A DNA stretch of 64,000 nucleotides from Synaphobranchus kaupii. Its lineage: Eukaryota > Chordata > Actinopteri > Anguilliformes > Synaphobranchidae. This document shows, piece after piece, positions 1 through 9,699 of the stretch. Under the pieces are notes generated by a model. It was not told the DNA's origin. It was given only the letters and a program-made list of their open reading frames with translations, and ran no database searches. A program made the position numbers and the translations under genes. The stretch spans positions 44,689,754 through 44,753,753 of the forward strand of contig CM056380.1 in the NCBI GenBank assembly GCA_029718625.1. The letters are read 5' to 3'. The number at the start of each line of letters is the position of its first letter. The stretch's first letter is position 1.

Positions 1-372
1 GTGTTCAACCTCCCGAAATTTTCACATGTAACCCCCCTGCTGAGGTCACTCCACTGGCTGCCAGTTGCAGCCAGGATCAGGTTCAAAGTTCTGACCCTGG
101 CCTACACTGCGACCAATAGGACAGGCCCCGCCTACCTGCAGGCCTTTATCCAGAACTATGTTCCTGCTCGACCACTTCGCTCTTCTACAGCAGGGCGACT
201 GGCACTTCTCCTCCTCCGTGTCAAAGGCTCTCGCTCGTCCCGACTGCGGAGTTTTTCCACCTTAGCTCCTCAGTGGTGGAATGAACTTCCCATTCCCCTA
301 CGTTCTACTCCAACCCTGCCTGCATTCCGTCGAGGCCTGAAGACACACCTCTTCAGACTCCACCTTGACTGA
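1..372 (+). pseudogene. L2-like LINE ORF2 C-terminal fragment
   Basis: This is 123 residues of the region downstream of the reverse transcriptase domain of L2-type LINEs. It runs uninterrupted to a stop and is joined to a matching LINE 3' UTR, so this end is authentic. The start is only the window edge, so no initiation codon should be inferred. The endonuclease and reverse transcriptase catalytic parts are not visible, and the copy cannot be judged active. Confidence 0.8.
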
Positions 373-640
373 TATTCTAACCTAGGAATATCAGTTCCCT
401 GTGTTTTCCTGTCTGTTTATTATAGTTTATAATAGTATTTAGAATAGAAGTGTAGTATTGCTGATTTATATCAGCTGAACTACAGTCAAAGTCCATTACT
501 AGGGATAGCTGCTACATTATGGGAAGGATGTGCTTTGTCTTGTCTGTTCTGTAGTGATCTTGATGATGTCTCTGTATGCACTTACTGTACGTCGCTTTGG
601 ATAAAAGCGTCTGCTAAATGAATGTAATGTAATGTAATAT
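1..640 (+). mobile_element. L2-like LINE, 3' end (5'-truncated by the window edge)
   Basis: A frame open from base 1 to the TGA at 370-372 encodes the C-terminal tail of an L2/CR1-group reverse transcriptase polyprotein; motifs include LHWLPVAARIRFKVL, GPAYLQ and the LRSF/WNELP block. It is followed by about 250 bp of 3' UTR and the L2-type tail with TTTGGATAAAAGCGTCTGC and a (AATGT)n end at about 595-640. The reverse transcriptase core lies outside the window. I infer a 5'-truncated or edge-cut LINE copy; family assignment rests on remembered motif similarity. Confidence 0.85.
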
Positions 641-2941
641 AACGTTAAACAAAAGCACTCCAAACGAGCTAACAATATCCTACTGCAAAACAAACCAATC
701 TTTTTTTTAAATATGTTTAATTTGTTTAATTAATGTTTAATGTTAATTTGTGCTCTTGTTATTTTTGATTAAAAAAAAATATTATAAGCAGCACACAGAT
801 TAACAGTTTTAATTGCTTTCTTGTTTTTAGAAAATGATATTTTTTTCATATAAAGTTCAATGTCCTTCATCAAAATAATAAATAGCGGTTTACCTTTTGA
901 AAATTTCTGTGTATGAATATGATATTTTGCCAAAAGTAAAATAAGGATAAATTAAAAGAATACATCTTCAGGTGTATTATTGTAATGCATGAAACCAAAA
1001 ATAATGTTTTCATATTTTTATATAAAATCTTTATATAAATTATCCATAATAAATTTACAAATATGACTTTCATAAAAATATTGGCAAATTTGGCTTCGTA
1101 TCTAAACGTAGTACAAATCCAAATGCATTATAGCATTTTACCTGAATATTGTTTGTTTGTGTGTGTGTGTACTCTTGACATTGAGAGTACTTGACATCTT
1201 TTTTTTGTTTTATGGATTGATTTGCCACCCCTCTCCCCCCACTTTTTATACCGCCCTGCCGGTTATGTGCACACTCAGGTAGTTTTTTTTGCTTAAAGTG
1301 AGAAAAGGGCACATCAACCTAGAATAACTATTTGACGACACCCAAGATGAATGATTCAAATTAATGCTACAATAACAGTACAAATGTAAATATTATTTTA
1401 ATCATATCAAAAGGGCCAAGGGCGTAGGAGTGGTTTGGCATCTGTGGGGGACACTTCAGTGCTAGGGAGGTCCAGGGCATGCCTCCCACGGAAGAAGTTT
1501 TTTGAAAAACAGAACTTAAATGCTCATTTCTAGTGCCTTTTGAGAACAGTATTTTTTAATCTGCTGTTAAAAAAATTATAACATTAAACAAAAGCACTCC
1601 AAACGAGCTAACAATATCCTACTGCAAAACAAACCAATCTTTTTTTTAAATATGTTTAATTTGTTTAATTAATGTTTAATGTTAATTTGTGCTCTTGTTA
1701 TTTTTGATTAAAAAAAAATATTATAAGCAGCACACAGATTAACAGTTTTAATTGCTTTCTTGTTTTTAGAAAATGATATTTTTTTCATATAAAGTTCAAT
1801 GTCCTTCATCAAAATAATAAATAGCGGTTTACCTTTTGAAAATTTCTGTGTATGAATATGATATTTTGCCAAAAGTAAAATAAGGATAAATTAAAAGAAT
1901 ACATCTTCAGGTGTATTATTGTAATGCATGAAACCAAAAATAATGTTTTCATATTTTTATATAAAATCTTTATATAAATTATCCATAATAAATTTACAAA
2001 TATGACTTTCATAAAAATATTGGCAAATTTGGCTTCGTATCTAAACGTAGTACAAATCCAAATGCATTATAGCATTTTACCTGAATATTGTTTGTTTGTG
2101 TGTGTGTGTACTCTTGACATTGAGAGTACTTGACATCTTTTTTTTGTTTTATGGATTGATTTGCCACCCCTCTCCCCCCACTTTTTATACCGCCCTGCCG
2201 GTTATGTGCACACTCAGGTAGTTTTTTTTGCTTAAAGTGAGAAAAGGGCACATCAACCTAGAATAACTATTTGACGACACCCAAGATGAATGATTCAAAT
2301 TAATGCTACAATAACAGTACAAATGTAAATATTATTTTAATCATATCAAAAGGGCCAAGGGCGTAGGAGTGGTTTGGCATCTGTGGGGGACACTTCAGTG
2401 CTAGGGAGGTCCAGGGCATGCCTCCCACGGAATAAGTTTTTTGAATAACAGAACTTAAATGCTCATTTCTAGTGCCTTTTGAGAACAGTATTTTTTAATC
2501 TGCTGTTAAAAAAATTATAACATTAAACAAAAGCACTCCAAACGAGCTAACAATATCCTACTGCAAAACAAACCAATCTTTTTTTTAAAAATGTTTAATT
2601 TGTTTAATTAATGTTTAATGTTTAATTTGTGCTCTTGTTATTTTTGATAAAAGAATACATTATAAGCAGCACACAGATTAACAGTTTTAATTGCTTTCTT
2701 GTTTTTAGAAAATTATATTTTTTTCATATAAAGTTCAATGTCCTTCATCAAAATAATAAATAGCGGTTTACCTTTTGAAAATTTCTGTGTATGAATATGA
2801 TATTTTGCCAAAAGTAAAATAAGGATAAATTTAAAAAATACATCTTCGGGTGTATTATTGTAATGCATGAAACCGAAAATAATGTTTTAATATTTTTATA
2901 TAAAATCTTTATATAAATGATCCATAATAAATTTACAAATA
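641..2941. repeat. 939-bp tandem repeat, 2.45 copies
   Basis: The block starting AAC(G/A)TTAAACAAAAGCACTC begins at 641, 1580 and 2519, giving an exact 939-bp period twice. Copies 1 and 2 differ at only a few bases. Copy 3 carries several substitutions and small indels and breaks off at about 2941 where other sequence begins. Each unit is AT-rich with a short GT tract and a conserved GC-richer block (CAGGGCATGCCTCCCACGG). Short antisense frames recur in each unit but look non-coding. The first unit abuts the LINE tail. Confidence 0.93.
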
Positions 2942-3600
2942 TCTTTTCAATGCTGGCAAGAATATGCACAATACCAGAATAAATGGGCCAATGTTTCTGG
3001 ATGTTCTCCACCATGGATGTTTCTATGGAAAAATACATCAGGAGAAGAAACCCTTCAAGTGATCCATCCATATCTACTGTATTTCTGGCAGTGATGGTTT
3101 AAGGCTCGTTTGATACGTCAGACCCTTGATGACTTACAGCCATTTAGCCAACCATGTGTTTCCATACTGTTCCAGTGTAAGTTACAGCTAAATCTAGTCC
3201 CACCCCCCAATTCCCATAGAGATCCATTCAAATGCATGTTATAGTATCGCTTGCAAGAGTACCAGAAAATAAGATATCAAGAGTCTTTTGATGTTGTTGG
3301 GTCACAGACATCAGGAAGTCATGGCATGCAAAGGATATGTGACCAAATATTAAACATTTTAAGGCACAGTTAACTTAGTGTATGTAAACTTCTGACCCAC
3401 TGGAATTGTGATATAGTGAATTAAAAGTGAAATAATCTGTCTGTAAACAATTGTTGGAAAAGTTACTTGTGTCATGCACAAAATAGATGTCGTAACTGAC
3501 TTGCCAACACTATAGTTTGCTAACATGAAATCCGTGGAGTGGTTAAAAATGAGTTTTAATGACTTCAACCTAAGTGTATGTAAACTTCCGACTTCAACTG
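2942..3600 (-). mobile_element. Mosaic Tc1-derived fragment with a Sleeping Beauty-type end
   Basis: The right end at 3600 reads, on the minus strand, TA then CAGTTGAAGTCGGAAGTTTA, the outer terminal repeat of Sleeping Beauty/T2-type Tc1 elements. The matching inner direct repeat lies at about 3373-3405, so this is an IR/DR-type end of about 230 bp. Immediately left (about 3265-3350) is a Tc1-transposase-like C-terminus on the plus strand (GHRHQEVMACKGY, then VTKY-stop). Left of that, about 3085-3280 matches the inverted arms of the element at 47638-49857. No opposite terminus is seen, so this is a broken or recombined copy. Confidence 0.8.
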
Positions 3601-3609
3601 TACATTACA

Positions 3610-4115
3610 CAACTGCGTTACACAATTGCTGAGACACAATATGTATATAATATACGTAATAATATAGTTCTATTTGGCACCCTATGCAGGGCTGGATATA
3701 TCCAATTCCCACCCTAATTTGTCCAATTTTCTGCAACTGCGGCCACGTTAATGAGCAAACCCCACAGCCAACTCGGGCGAGGATAGATATCCGCGGTTCT
3801 CCTCCGAAACATGTAGTGGCACTACTTCTTTTCACACCGCATACTGCAGCTAAACTGGCATAAAGTGGAGTTAGAGGAAGGCTTGTCATATGGGACAGGC
3901 GCCCTGATCGACTAATGGGGGTCACTAGAGAGTCATGAAAGGCGGACCCCTAATCAACTGAACCCTCCCATACTCTGGGTGACCGAATTGCTAATTGCAT
4001 GTCGCCCTATGGCGTTACTGGCCACAGTCGGTACTGGCATGGTCCGGATTCAATTTGAGGCAGTGAGGCTCACCCAAGCACCACAATGTGGTGCCTTAGC
4101 CAAATGAGCCATCAA
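3610..4115 (-). mobile_element. Probable tRNA-derived SINE
   Basis: Read on the minus strand from about 4115, the sequence has an A-box-like TGGCTCATTTGG and, about 50 nt further on, a weak B-box-like AAATTGAATCC. This is the layout of a tRNA-derived pol III head, followed by about 400 bp of body. The B box is degenerate. No clear poly-A tail or target duplication was found, so the limits are approximate. Confidence 0.45.
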
Positions 4116-4256
4116 GCAGTGTCTTAAAATCTTTAATGAGAAAAACGGAACACTTGAACTTTGAATACAAAAAAACGAAAAAAATCTGAACTGCAAATCA
4201 AATCATAGCAATCTAAATAGAAATCATTGTATAATGCAAAGTAATAGTTAAAAGCT

Positions 4257-4262
4257 TTTATT
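4257..4262 (-). terminator. Poly(A) signal of the TRIM gene
   Basis: AATAAA on the minus strand, about 95 nt past the TRIM stop codon. Its position suits a short 3' UTR. Confidence 0.55.
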
Positions 4263-4355
4263 ACAACTATATTTACTAGGATGACATCCCTGTCCCCCTG
4301 GGATCCCATCACTGTTACAGGAGAATTGACTGAGACCACATGGCTGAATAGGGGA

Positions 4356-4894
4356 TTACATTGTTTCTATTGACAACTTGGCCGGGCAGATCTTCAGGGG
4401 TTCAGTATTTCCTCCCTTTTCGCTTGCACAGGGCGATAAACAAGGAAACAGCTTCTCTGTGAATTTCTCATTGAAGGTGTAGATATGCGACATGTCGCTC
4501 TGGTCGAAAAAGGACACCTCTCCTTTATCGTAGTCGAGCACCACCCGAATATTCTGGGGCTTCTTCTTCAGTGTGAGGGGGGTCCAGGACCGGGTGCAAG
4601 CTCCATACTGCCCCCCATCCCTCAGAGCTATGGCCCAAATCGGGTTCATGTTGAGGGAACCCTTCCTGCAGAAAGACTCCTTCACAACTCCAATGACCCA
4701 CTTGGTTTTGATCCCCACCTCCACTTCCCAGCAGTGCCTGCCGTTCGAGAAGCCCTCGGCCCCAAGCACACAGTGCCTGCAGCGTTCCGGGTTGTCTGGG
4801 ATTTGCAGCTGCTCTCCATGGTAACGCACGTCTGTGAGGTCATCAGAAAGAGACAGCCCGCCGGCTGCGGTGTTGGGATCCAGAGTCACTGGAG
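4356..4894 (-). CDS. TRIM exon 6: PRY/SPRY (B30.2) domain
   Basis: 539 nt, acceptor CCGTAG|CTC, ending in TGA. It contains the three B30.2 landmarks: VTLDPNTA (LDP), HCWEVEVG (WEVE) and [14 protein letters not shown] (LDY). The domain is full length and recognises the substrate or pathogen target. The longest antisense frame here (4485-5006) is a shadow. Confidence 0.93.
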
Positions 4895-7800
4895 CTACGG
4901 AAGATTTTCAAGCCACAGTCAAAAAGGCATCAGGTTTGACCGTTTTATCAACATCATGCAAACGATAATGGCTGATAATGGCATAACTCTTTATCTTACA
5001 CCCTAATAGTAAAGAAATGTCAGGGAGATGATTGATAACTCAATCATGGAATGTGTGTTCACTGTACTCACACATAGTATGTACAAATTTGTTTTATTTT
5101 TAAGCGGTGCAGCCACTTCCATATGTGACATGTGTGTCCGTCTGTTCGTAGCATGAGATTTAAACCAATCAGGAGTTGCCTATGCGTCACATGCCCGGCA
5201 ATACAATAGTAGCTTGAGAAAAGCATGCCCAGCTTCAGACAGCTCTGTCTCAAAAAGTATACTGTACATGTCACAGCTTAGATATTCACACCGTAGGAAT
5301 CCTGGGAACCAGATGCACATCTGTATATAATGTCTTGTGTAGCTTAAAAACTGTAGTTGTGGTCACAAGTTAGAAAATGGGTTTGAAATTTAAATTACCA
5401 GCTGCCGCTAGAGTGGAGTTTTGAACATTCCACCTGTTAGCAAGGTGAGTCGCCGTAGCAACCCCCCGAAGCAAAATCAATACAAAATCTACCACTAGTG
5501 TTCTGCTGGACCCAGTCAGTTATGGAACGGCTCAACAATCCATGCACCCTCTTGTTGAGTTTGGAATTCCATTGTTATTGTTCAAGTAATAACTGTAATC
5601 TTTCCTGTTTGTTATCAGAGTACTAACTGTCACATTTTAATATGATTGCTCATAAACCTGCACCGCTTGCTTCACCACCTGGGTGTGATTTTTTATTTTA
5701 GAGAGAATCCTTTAGCTTCATCACAATTTCATGCCTCTTTGGCTTGTTGAATAAAACACTCTTCTTGTAGTGTGAGCAGCAGAGTGGTTTTATTAATCTA
5801 GAGCCCAAGTATTTTAGCAGACAGTTTATGTGCAATAGTGTTTCAATGTGATTTAAGACGGGTGCAAGTAAAGGGCGACCCGCAACCACAATTCCCCTCC
5901 GACTTCACGGTACTTACTGTACTGCACTGTATCCAGCATCTTCTCCCAGACCTTAAACTTGAGGGAGCCCAGATGTGCGGCCACATCTATCAGTGACCCT
6001 AAAACTGGTTCTGGATCCTGCAGTGTGCAGTGAGTCCTGTGGTATCAGGCATTAGTCAGTGACACTGAGGTGTTTGGAGATATTTAAAAGAGTACAGAGA
6101 GAAGACTAGAGAGTCTACCTACCTTCCTTTGGTCTGTCTGTAGGCCTGGGAATAAAGACATACAAAGAAACGTGCCATGTAAATCATGGTGATCATGTTG
6201 TTAATGTTGATATCAGGTAAAGCAGAAGCACTGTCTACGCTCTCATGCAAAAGCAATTCATTGTATGACACGAACAGAAAATTGAACATCCAGAAAAACA
6301 GCATTCCAGAGAAATCGTTTTCACCTTGAGAAATGAAATGTCCTCTGCTTCAATCTGTTTCTCGATGTCCCCGATGGTGTCAGAGAGTGACGTCATCCTC
6401 CTGGTCAGGTGATCAATCTTCTCCTTCATGATCACACTCTTCAGTTCCGTTTCATTGAACAGGGTGGTGATCCTTATGGACTCCTCCACCCGGAGGAAGT
6501 GATGAAGCTCCTCAAACGTTTTCTTTATCTGGCTCTCAGTTTGCTGAGCCTGGCTCTGGAATTATTGAACAGTATATAAACAGTATATTTATATTAGCTA
6601 GCAGTTGCACAGAGCTTATATACACTGCCTGGCCAAAAAAAAAGTTGCCCACTCTAATATTTTGTTGGACCGCCTTTAGCTTTGATTACGGCGCGCATTC
6701 GTCGTGTCATTGTTTCGACAACCTTATGCAACATCACAACATTTATTTCCATCTAGAGTTGCATTCATTTTTGGCCGAGATCTTGTATTGACGACGGGAG
6801 AGTCGAACCACTCTGTAAAGTCTTCTCCAGCACATCCCAAAGACTTTCAATGGGGTTAAAGGGTTAGTTCGGAATTTTGGACATAATGTCTCAATTACGA
6901 CTTACCCATGATGTAGTTGATTGATGGAAACCATTTTCAGATAATTCCATGCTGTCCCTTCTTTTGGACATACACACATTGCTAATGCTAGCGCAACTCG
7001 TAGGAAAGTAGTAGCATCCACTACCAAACGCACTTAAACACTCCAAGGTGCACCCAAAGCAAATAAAATACGACGACAGTCTATCGGGGTTATTTTCAGT
7101 GATTATACCATCATTTTTCAAGTCAAACTATCGTTGAATCCTTTACTTTGTGCTCACCTAAATTCTCAGTGGAAGTACGACGGCGGAGCTAGCTGTAGAT
7201 TAGCCAGGGTATCTGCCTGTACGCTATCTGCTGTGTACTCCACAGTTGCCGACACAATCCGTTTTGCCGTAAAGTTACCTATTTGATAGACAACAAGTCA
7301 GCTAAACACAAACATGCTACAGAATAACACAGCATATACAAGCAAGCACACTGGCTACCAATTTGCAGGAAAAGTTTGACCACTTCCATGACTTCCCAAT
7401 CGTGGCAACTAGCTAGCTAGCTAGCTGAATAGATAGATCACGCATGCAATCATTTATTAGTTACCTGCTCGTCAGTTGGTTTCGGTGCATGAAGAAAAAC
7501 GGGTGATGGCACAGCAGTCTCCTTCAGTAGAGGGTGTCGCGCCCGTCCTTTTTTGATTTTCACATAGTCATCCTCCGTGAAATGGTCACTACAAACTTTT
7601 TTAGAGTCTCAATTGGTGACATCCATGCGAGCAGCAAGAAGCCACAGCCGTTTTCTTTGTTGATCTTCCACTGGAAATTGGTGAAAACTTTGTGGTGCCC
7701 TTTTTTTTTTTTGCATGATTTGAACAACCTTGAAATACACACCGAAATACCATCTTACCTGAACGTTAGCTAACAATACTACGAGTCTGATTCTTTCACA

Positions 7801-9493
7801 CGCGCGATATTGTTTTTGGCCGGCAGAGCTATAGGCTACTTTACGTTACCTAGCTATTAAACTAACGCCGTACTTCCACTGAGAATTTAGGTGAGCACAA
7901 AGTAAAGGATTCAACAATAGTTTGACTTGAAAAATTATGGTATAATCACTGAAAATAACCCCGATAGACTGTTGTCGTATTTTATTTGCTTTGGGTGCAC
8001 CTTGGAGTGTTTAAGTGCGTTTGGTAGTGGATGCTACTACTTTCCTACGAGTTGCGCTAGCATTAGCAATGTGTGTATGTCCAAAAGAAGGGACAGCATG
8101 GAATTATCTGAAAATGGTTTCCATCAATCAACTACATCATGGGTAAGTCGTAATTGAGACATTATGTCCAAAATTCCGAACTAACCCTTTAAGGTCAGGA
8201 CTCTGGTGGCCAATTCATGCGTGAAAATGATTCCTCATGCACCCTGAACCACTCTTTCACAATTTGAGCCCAATGAATCTTGGCATTGTCGTCCTGAAAT
8301 ATGCCCATTGATGGGATAACCTGGTCATTCAGTACATTCAGGTACTCAGCTGACTTCATTTTATTACTGCACAATGTTGCTGAGCCTAGACCTGACCAAT
8401 TGATGCAACCCCAGATCATAACACTGCCTCCAGAGGCTTGTACTGTGAGCACTATGCATGACGGGTGCAACGGCGACTTTTTTTGGCCAGGCAGTGTAAT
8501 CAGTAGTTATGCAGCAGTATCGCTGTGTGATTGTGTGCTCTTTTGGCACGGTTGGTCGATTTTCTGTTGTACCTGTATGTGCTTGGCTGTTTTCAAGCAT
8601 TGCAGTTTCACTTTTTGAAAAGATTCCAGCTTCTGCTTCAGTGGCTTCAGACAGATTTTCACTTCCTCCTGAAACATGTAAAGAATACCAGCAGCAACGT
8701 GATGGTCGGCCAACTGACAATCAACAGACATTCTTGATACATTTTTAAAAAACAAGAGGCCATGTGACATGACAAACCTGCAGTCTAAAATGCAGAAGAT
8801 AAAAGGACGAGAAAAACCATATGGGCATTCAATGTATTTGTGATATCTCTCAACACTGGAATACACACTTTTGCAGGTAGATACGGCACAAAATACAAAA
8901 TTGCTACTAAATATAAAACCAGAGCGTGCACAGAAGTGAAACTGGAAGTGATTGTTAAACGAGCGAACGGGCACCTTCATATCGGACGCAGCCTCCTCGA
9001 TGGGGCAGAGGTGGTGGCCTCGGTGTTGCTTAGAGACCTGACACACCACACAGATGGTCTCGTGGTCGTCGGTGCAGAAGAACTGCAGCTTCTCGCCGTG
9101 CTGACTGCAGAGGGGCCTATTGATGCCACCACCGCCCGCCGTTCCGCTTGTGGCCCCGGCGCCGCCCCGTCCCGCCGCGCTCAGGCCCTGACCCTTCGTG
9201 CGGTGTGCAGTAGACCCCCGGGGAGGGTCCCCCACGATCTCGCTGTTGGCCTCGCTCTGTGCATTGTGGTAAAACTCCACAATGTTCCTCAGGGACAGGT
9301 TGGCGGGGGGCTTGTCCGTGGACGACCTCCTCCTGCAGGAGGGACAGTCTTTGATGGGCTTGTCCGTCCAGTAAGTGCCCAGACACTCCTTGCAGAAGCT
9401 GTGGCTGCACCTGAGGACCACGGGGTCGCGGAAGACATCGCAGCACACCGGGCAGGTCAGGTCGTCCTCCAGGGAGCTCAGGCTGGCAGCCAT
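4356..9493 (-). CDS. TRIM-family E3 ubiquitin ligase (RING, B-box 2, coiled coil, PRY/SPRY), TRIM35/A33-like, 6 exons
   Basis: Spliced coding sequence on the minus strand: 9493-8975, 8668-8573, 6555-6325, 6145-6123, 6036-5918, 4894-4356. Every junction has GT/AG ends and phases agree (0,0,0,2,1), giving 1,527 nt and 508 residues. Exon sizes of 96, 231 and 23 nt are hallmarks of fish TRIM35/zinc-binding-protein-A33-like genes. Domains: RING (residues 14-53), B-box 2 (129-160), coiled coil (about 174-300), PRY/SPRY (about 330-508). RING TRIMs transfer ubiquitin, and the B30.2 domain selects the target; many fish members act in antiviral innate immunity, but the target here is unknown. The start at 9493 has G at -3 and +4 and lies 72 nt below a TATA box; the in-frame ATG at 9565 overlaps the TATA box and is probably not transcribed. 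The gene looks intact. The paralogue cannot be named. Confidence 0.92.
5918..6036 (-). CDS. TRIM exon 5: linker before B30.2
   Basis: 119 nt, acceptor CCACAG|GAC, donor ACA|GTAAGT. It encodes the conserved segment with [17 protein letters not shown] and LKFKVWEKM that joins the coiled coil to the PRY domain. The last base joins CT of exon 6 to make the Thr before PVTLDP. Confidence 0.88.
6123..6145 (-). CDS. TRIM exon 4: 23-nt microexon
   Basis: The 23-nt microexon conserved in this TRIM class: acceptor TTCCCAG|GCC, donor AAG|GTAGG. It encodes AYRQTKG plus two bases of an arginine codon completed by exon 5. Size and phase agree with both neighbours, which supports the whole gene model. Confidence 0.85.
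6325..6555 (-). CDS. TRIM exon 3: main coiled coil
   Basis: 231 nt (77 codons), acceptor CCAG|AGC, donor AAG|GTGA. Heptad-like helix with the family motifs [21 protein letters not shown] and the EDISFLK end. The coiled coil drives TRIM dimerisation. It follows the roughly 2-kb intron that holds the nested transposons. Confidence 0.9.
6860..8188 (-). mobile_element. TTAA-flanked long-TIR element with THAP exon (Kolobok-like)
   Basis: The termini AGGGTTAGTTCGGAATTTTG and their inverse sit between TTAA at 6856-6859 and TTAA at 8189-8192. The arms (about 6860-7185 and 7864-8188) are near-perfect inverted repeats of about 325 bp. The paralogous Tc1 MITE has a single TTAA at the same place (55958-55961), so the target duplication is confirmed by an empty site. 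The 680-bp interior encodes a decayed THAP domain on the minus strand. THAP plus TTAA is characteristic of the Kolobok superfamily; piggyBac shares TTAA but not THAP. Confidence 0.85.
7465..7753 (-). pseudogene. Decayed THAP-domain exon of the nested transposon
   Basis: From an ATG at 7753 the frame begins [13 protein letters not shown] (first Cys pair of a C2CH THAP finger). After a 12-A run it continues, one frame over, with [17 protein letters not shown] and [12 protein letters not shown] (second zinc pair C..H), then AVPSPVF, ending at CAG|GTAACT, a plausible splice donor. A one-base shift in the A run and an in-frame TGA after MDVTN break it. THAP domains bind DNA in P, Kolobok and related transposases. 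No catalytic exon remains. Confidence 0.75.
8195..8470 (-). pseudogene. Tc1 transposase C-terminal fragment
   Basis: About 91 residues with [25 protein letters not shown] and ending at NWPPES. The N-terminal HTH region and first catalytic Asp are absent. The frame breaks at the expected SPDLNPIE motif, next to the nested insertion. It is a relic carried by a MITE. Confidence 0.85.
8573..8668 (-). CDS. TRIM exon 2: start of coiled coil
   Basis: Exactly 96 nt (32 codons), acceptor TTTCAG|GAG, donor CAG|GT. It encodes [20 protein letters not shown] and the following 12 residues, an amphipathic helix typical of the 96-nt TRIM coiled-coil exon. The 306-bp intron before it is a multiple of three and has no in-frame stop. 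Confidence 0.9.
8975..9493 (-). CDS. TRIM exon 1: RING finger and B-box 2
   Basis: 173 codons ending AAG|GT, phase 0. RING ligands are C14, C17, C29, H31, C34, C37, C50 and C53, all present. B-box 2 ligands C129, H132, C140, D143, C148, C151, H157 and H160 are also all present. A Gly/Ala-rich linker (about residues 101-124) separates the two zinc domains and is longer and lower in complexity than usual for this family. The exon is markedly GC-rich compared with the flanks. Confidence 0.93.
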
Positions 9494-9564
9494 AGCAGAC
9501 GGCTTTTTGATCCGGCTCTTAAACGCGAGGCCACGAATAGGGAACTGCTTAGCTCTTAACTGCA

Positions 9565-9570
9565 TTTATA
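9565..9570 (-). promoter_or_regulatory. TATA box of the TRIM gene
   Basis: TATAAA on the minus strand, 72 nt upstream of the chosen start codon. It predicts transcription from about 9540 and a short 5' UTR. Confidence 0.6.
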
Positions 9571-9631
9571 CGCATCGTCGACGTGTACAAGTATGTCGTT
9601 CTTCCTGTTATGCCACATACTCATCTGTCCT

Positions 9632-9644
9632 GTTTCACTTTCAC
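9632..9644 (-). promoter_or_regulatory. ISRE-like site upstream of the TRIM gene
   Basis: GTGAAAGTGAAAC on the minus strand has two GAAA half-sites spaced as in the interferon-stimulated response element, 62 nt upstream of the TATA box. An ETS/PU.1-like AACAGGAAG lies at about 9601-9609 between the two. The layout matches interferon-inducible promoters; function is inferred. Confidence 0.6.
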
Positions 9645-9699
9645 ATTCACAAAACATCCAATAGCATGTTATTAGTGTGAATATTCGCTCTTTGGATAC

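Larger units (their letters stand above)
6623..8496 (-). mobile_element. Tc1-type MITE in TRIM intron 2, split by a nested element
   Basis: The termini CACTGCCTGGCC and GGCCAGGCAGTG are flanked by TA. After removing the nested 6860-8188 insertion and one TTAA, the element is 541 bp, essentially the same length and structure as the uninterrupted copy at 55652-56194. The minus strand retains the C-terminal part of a Tc1 transposase (8195-8470, SGGSVMIWG and [10 protein letters not shown], holding the second DDE aspartate). It is non-autonomous. Confidence 0.9.

Noticed and set aside
8840..9559. 239-codon plus-strand frame
   Set aside because: It is the antisense shadow of TRIM exon 1, whose RING and B-box ligands are all on the minus strand.
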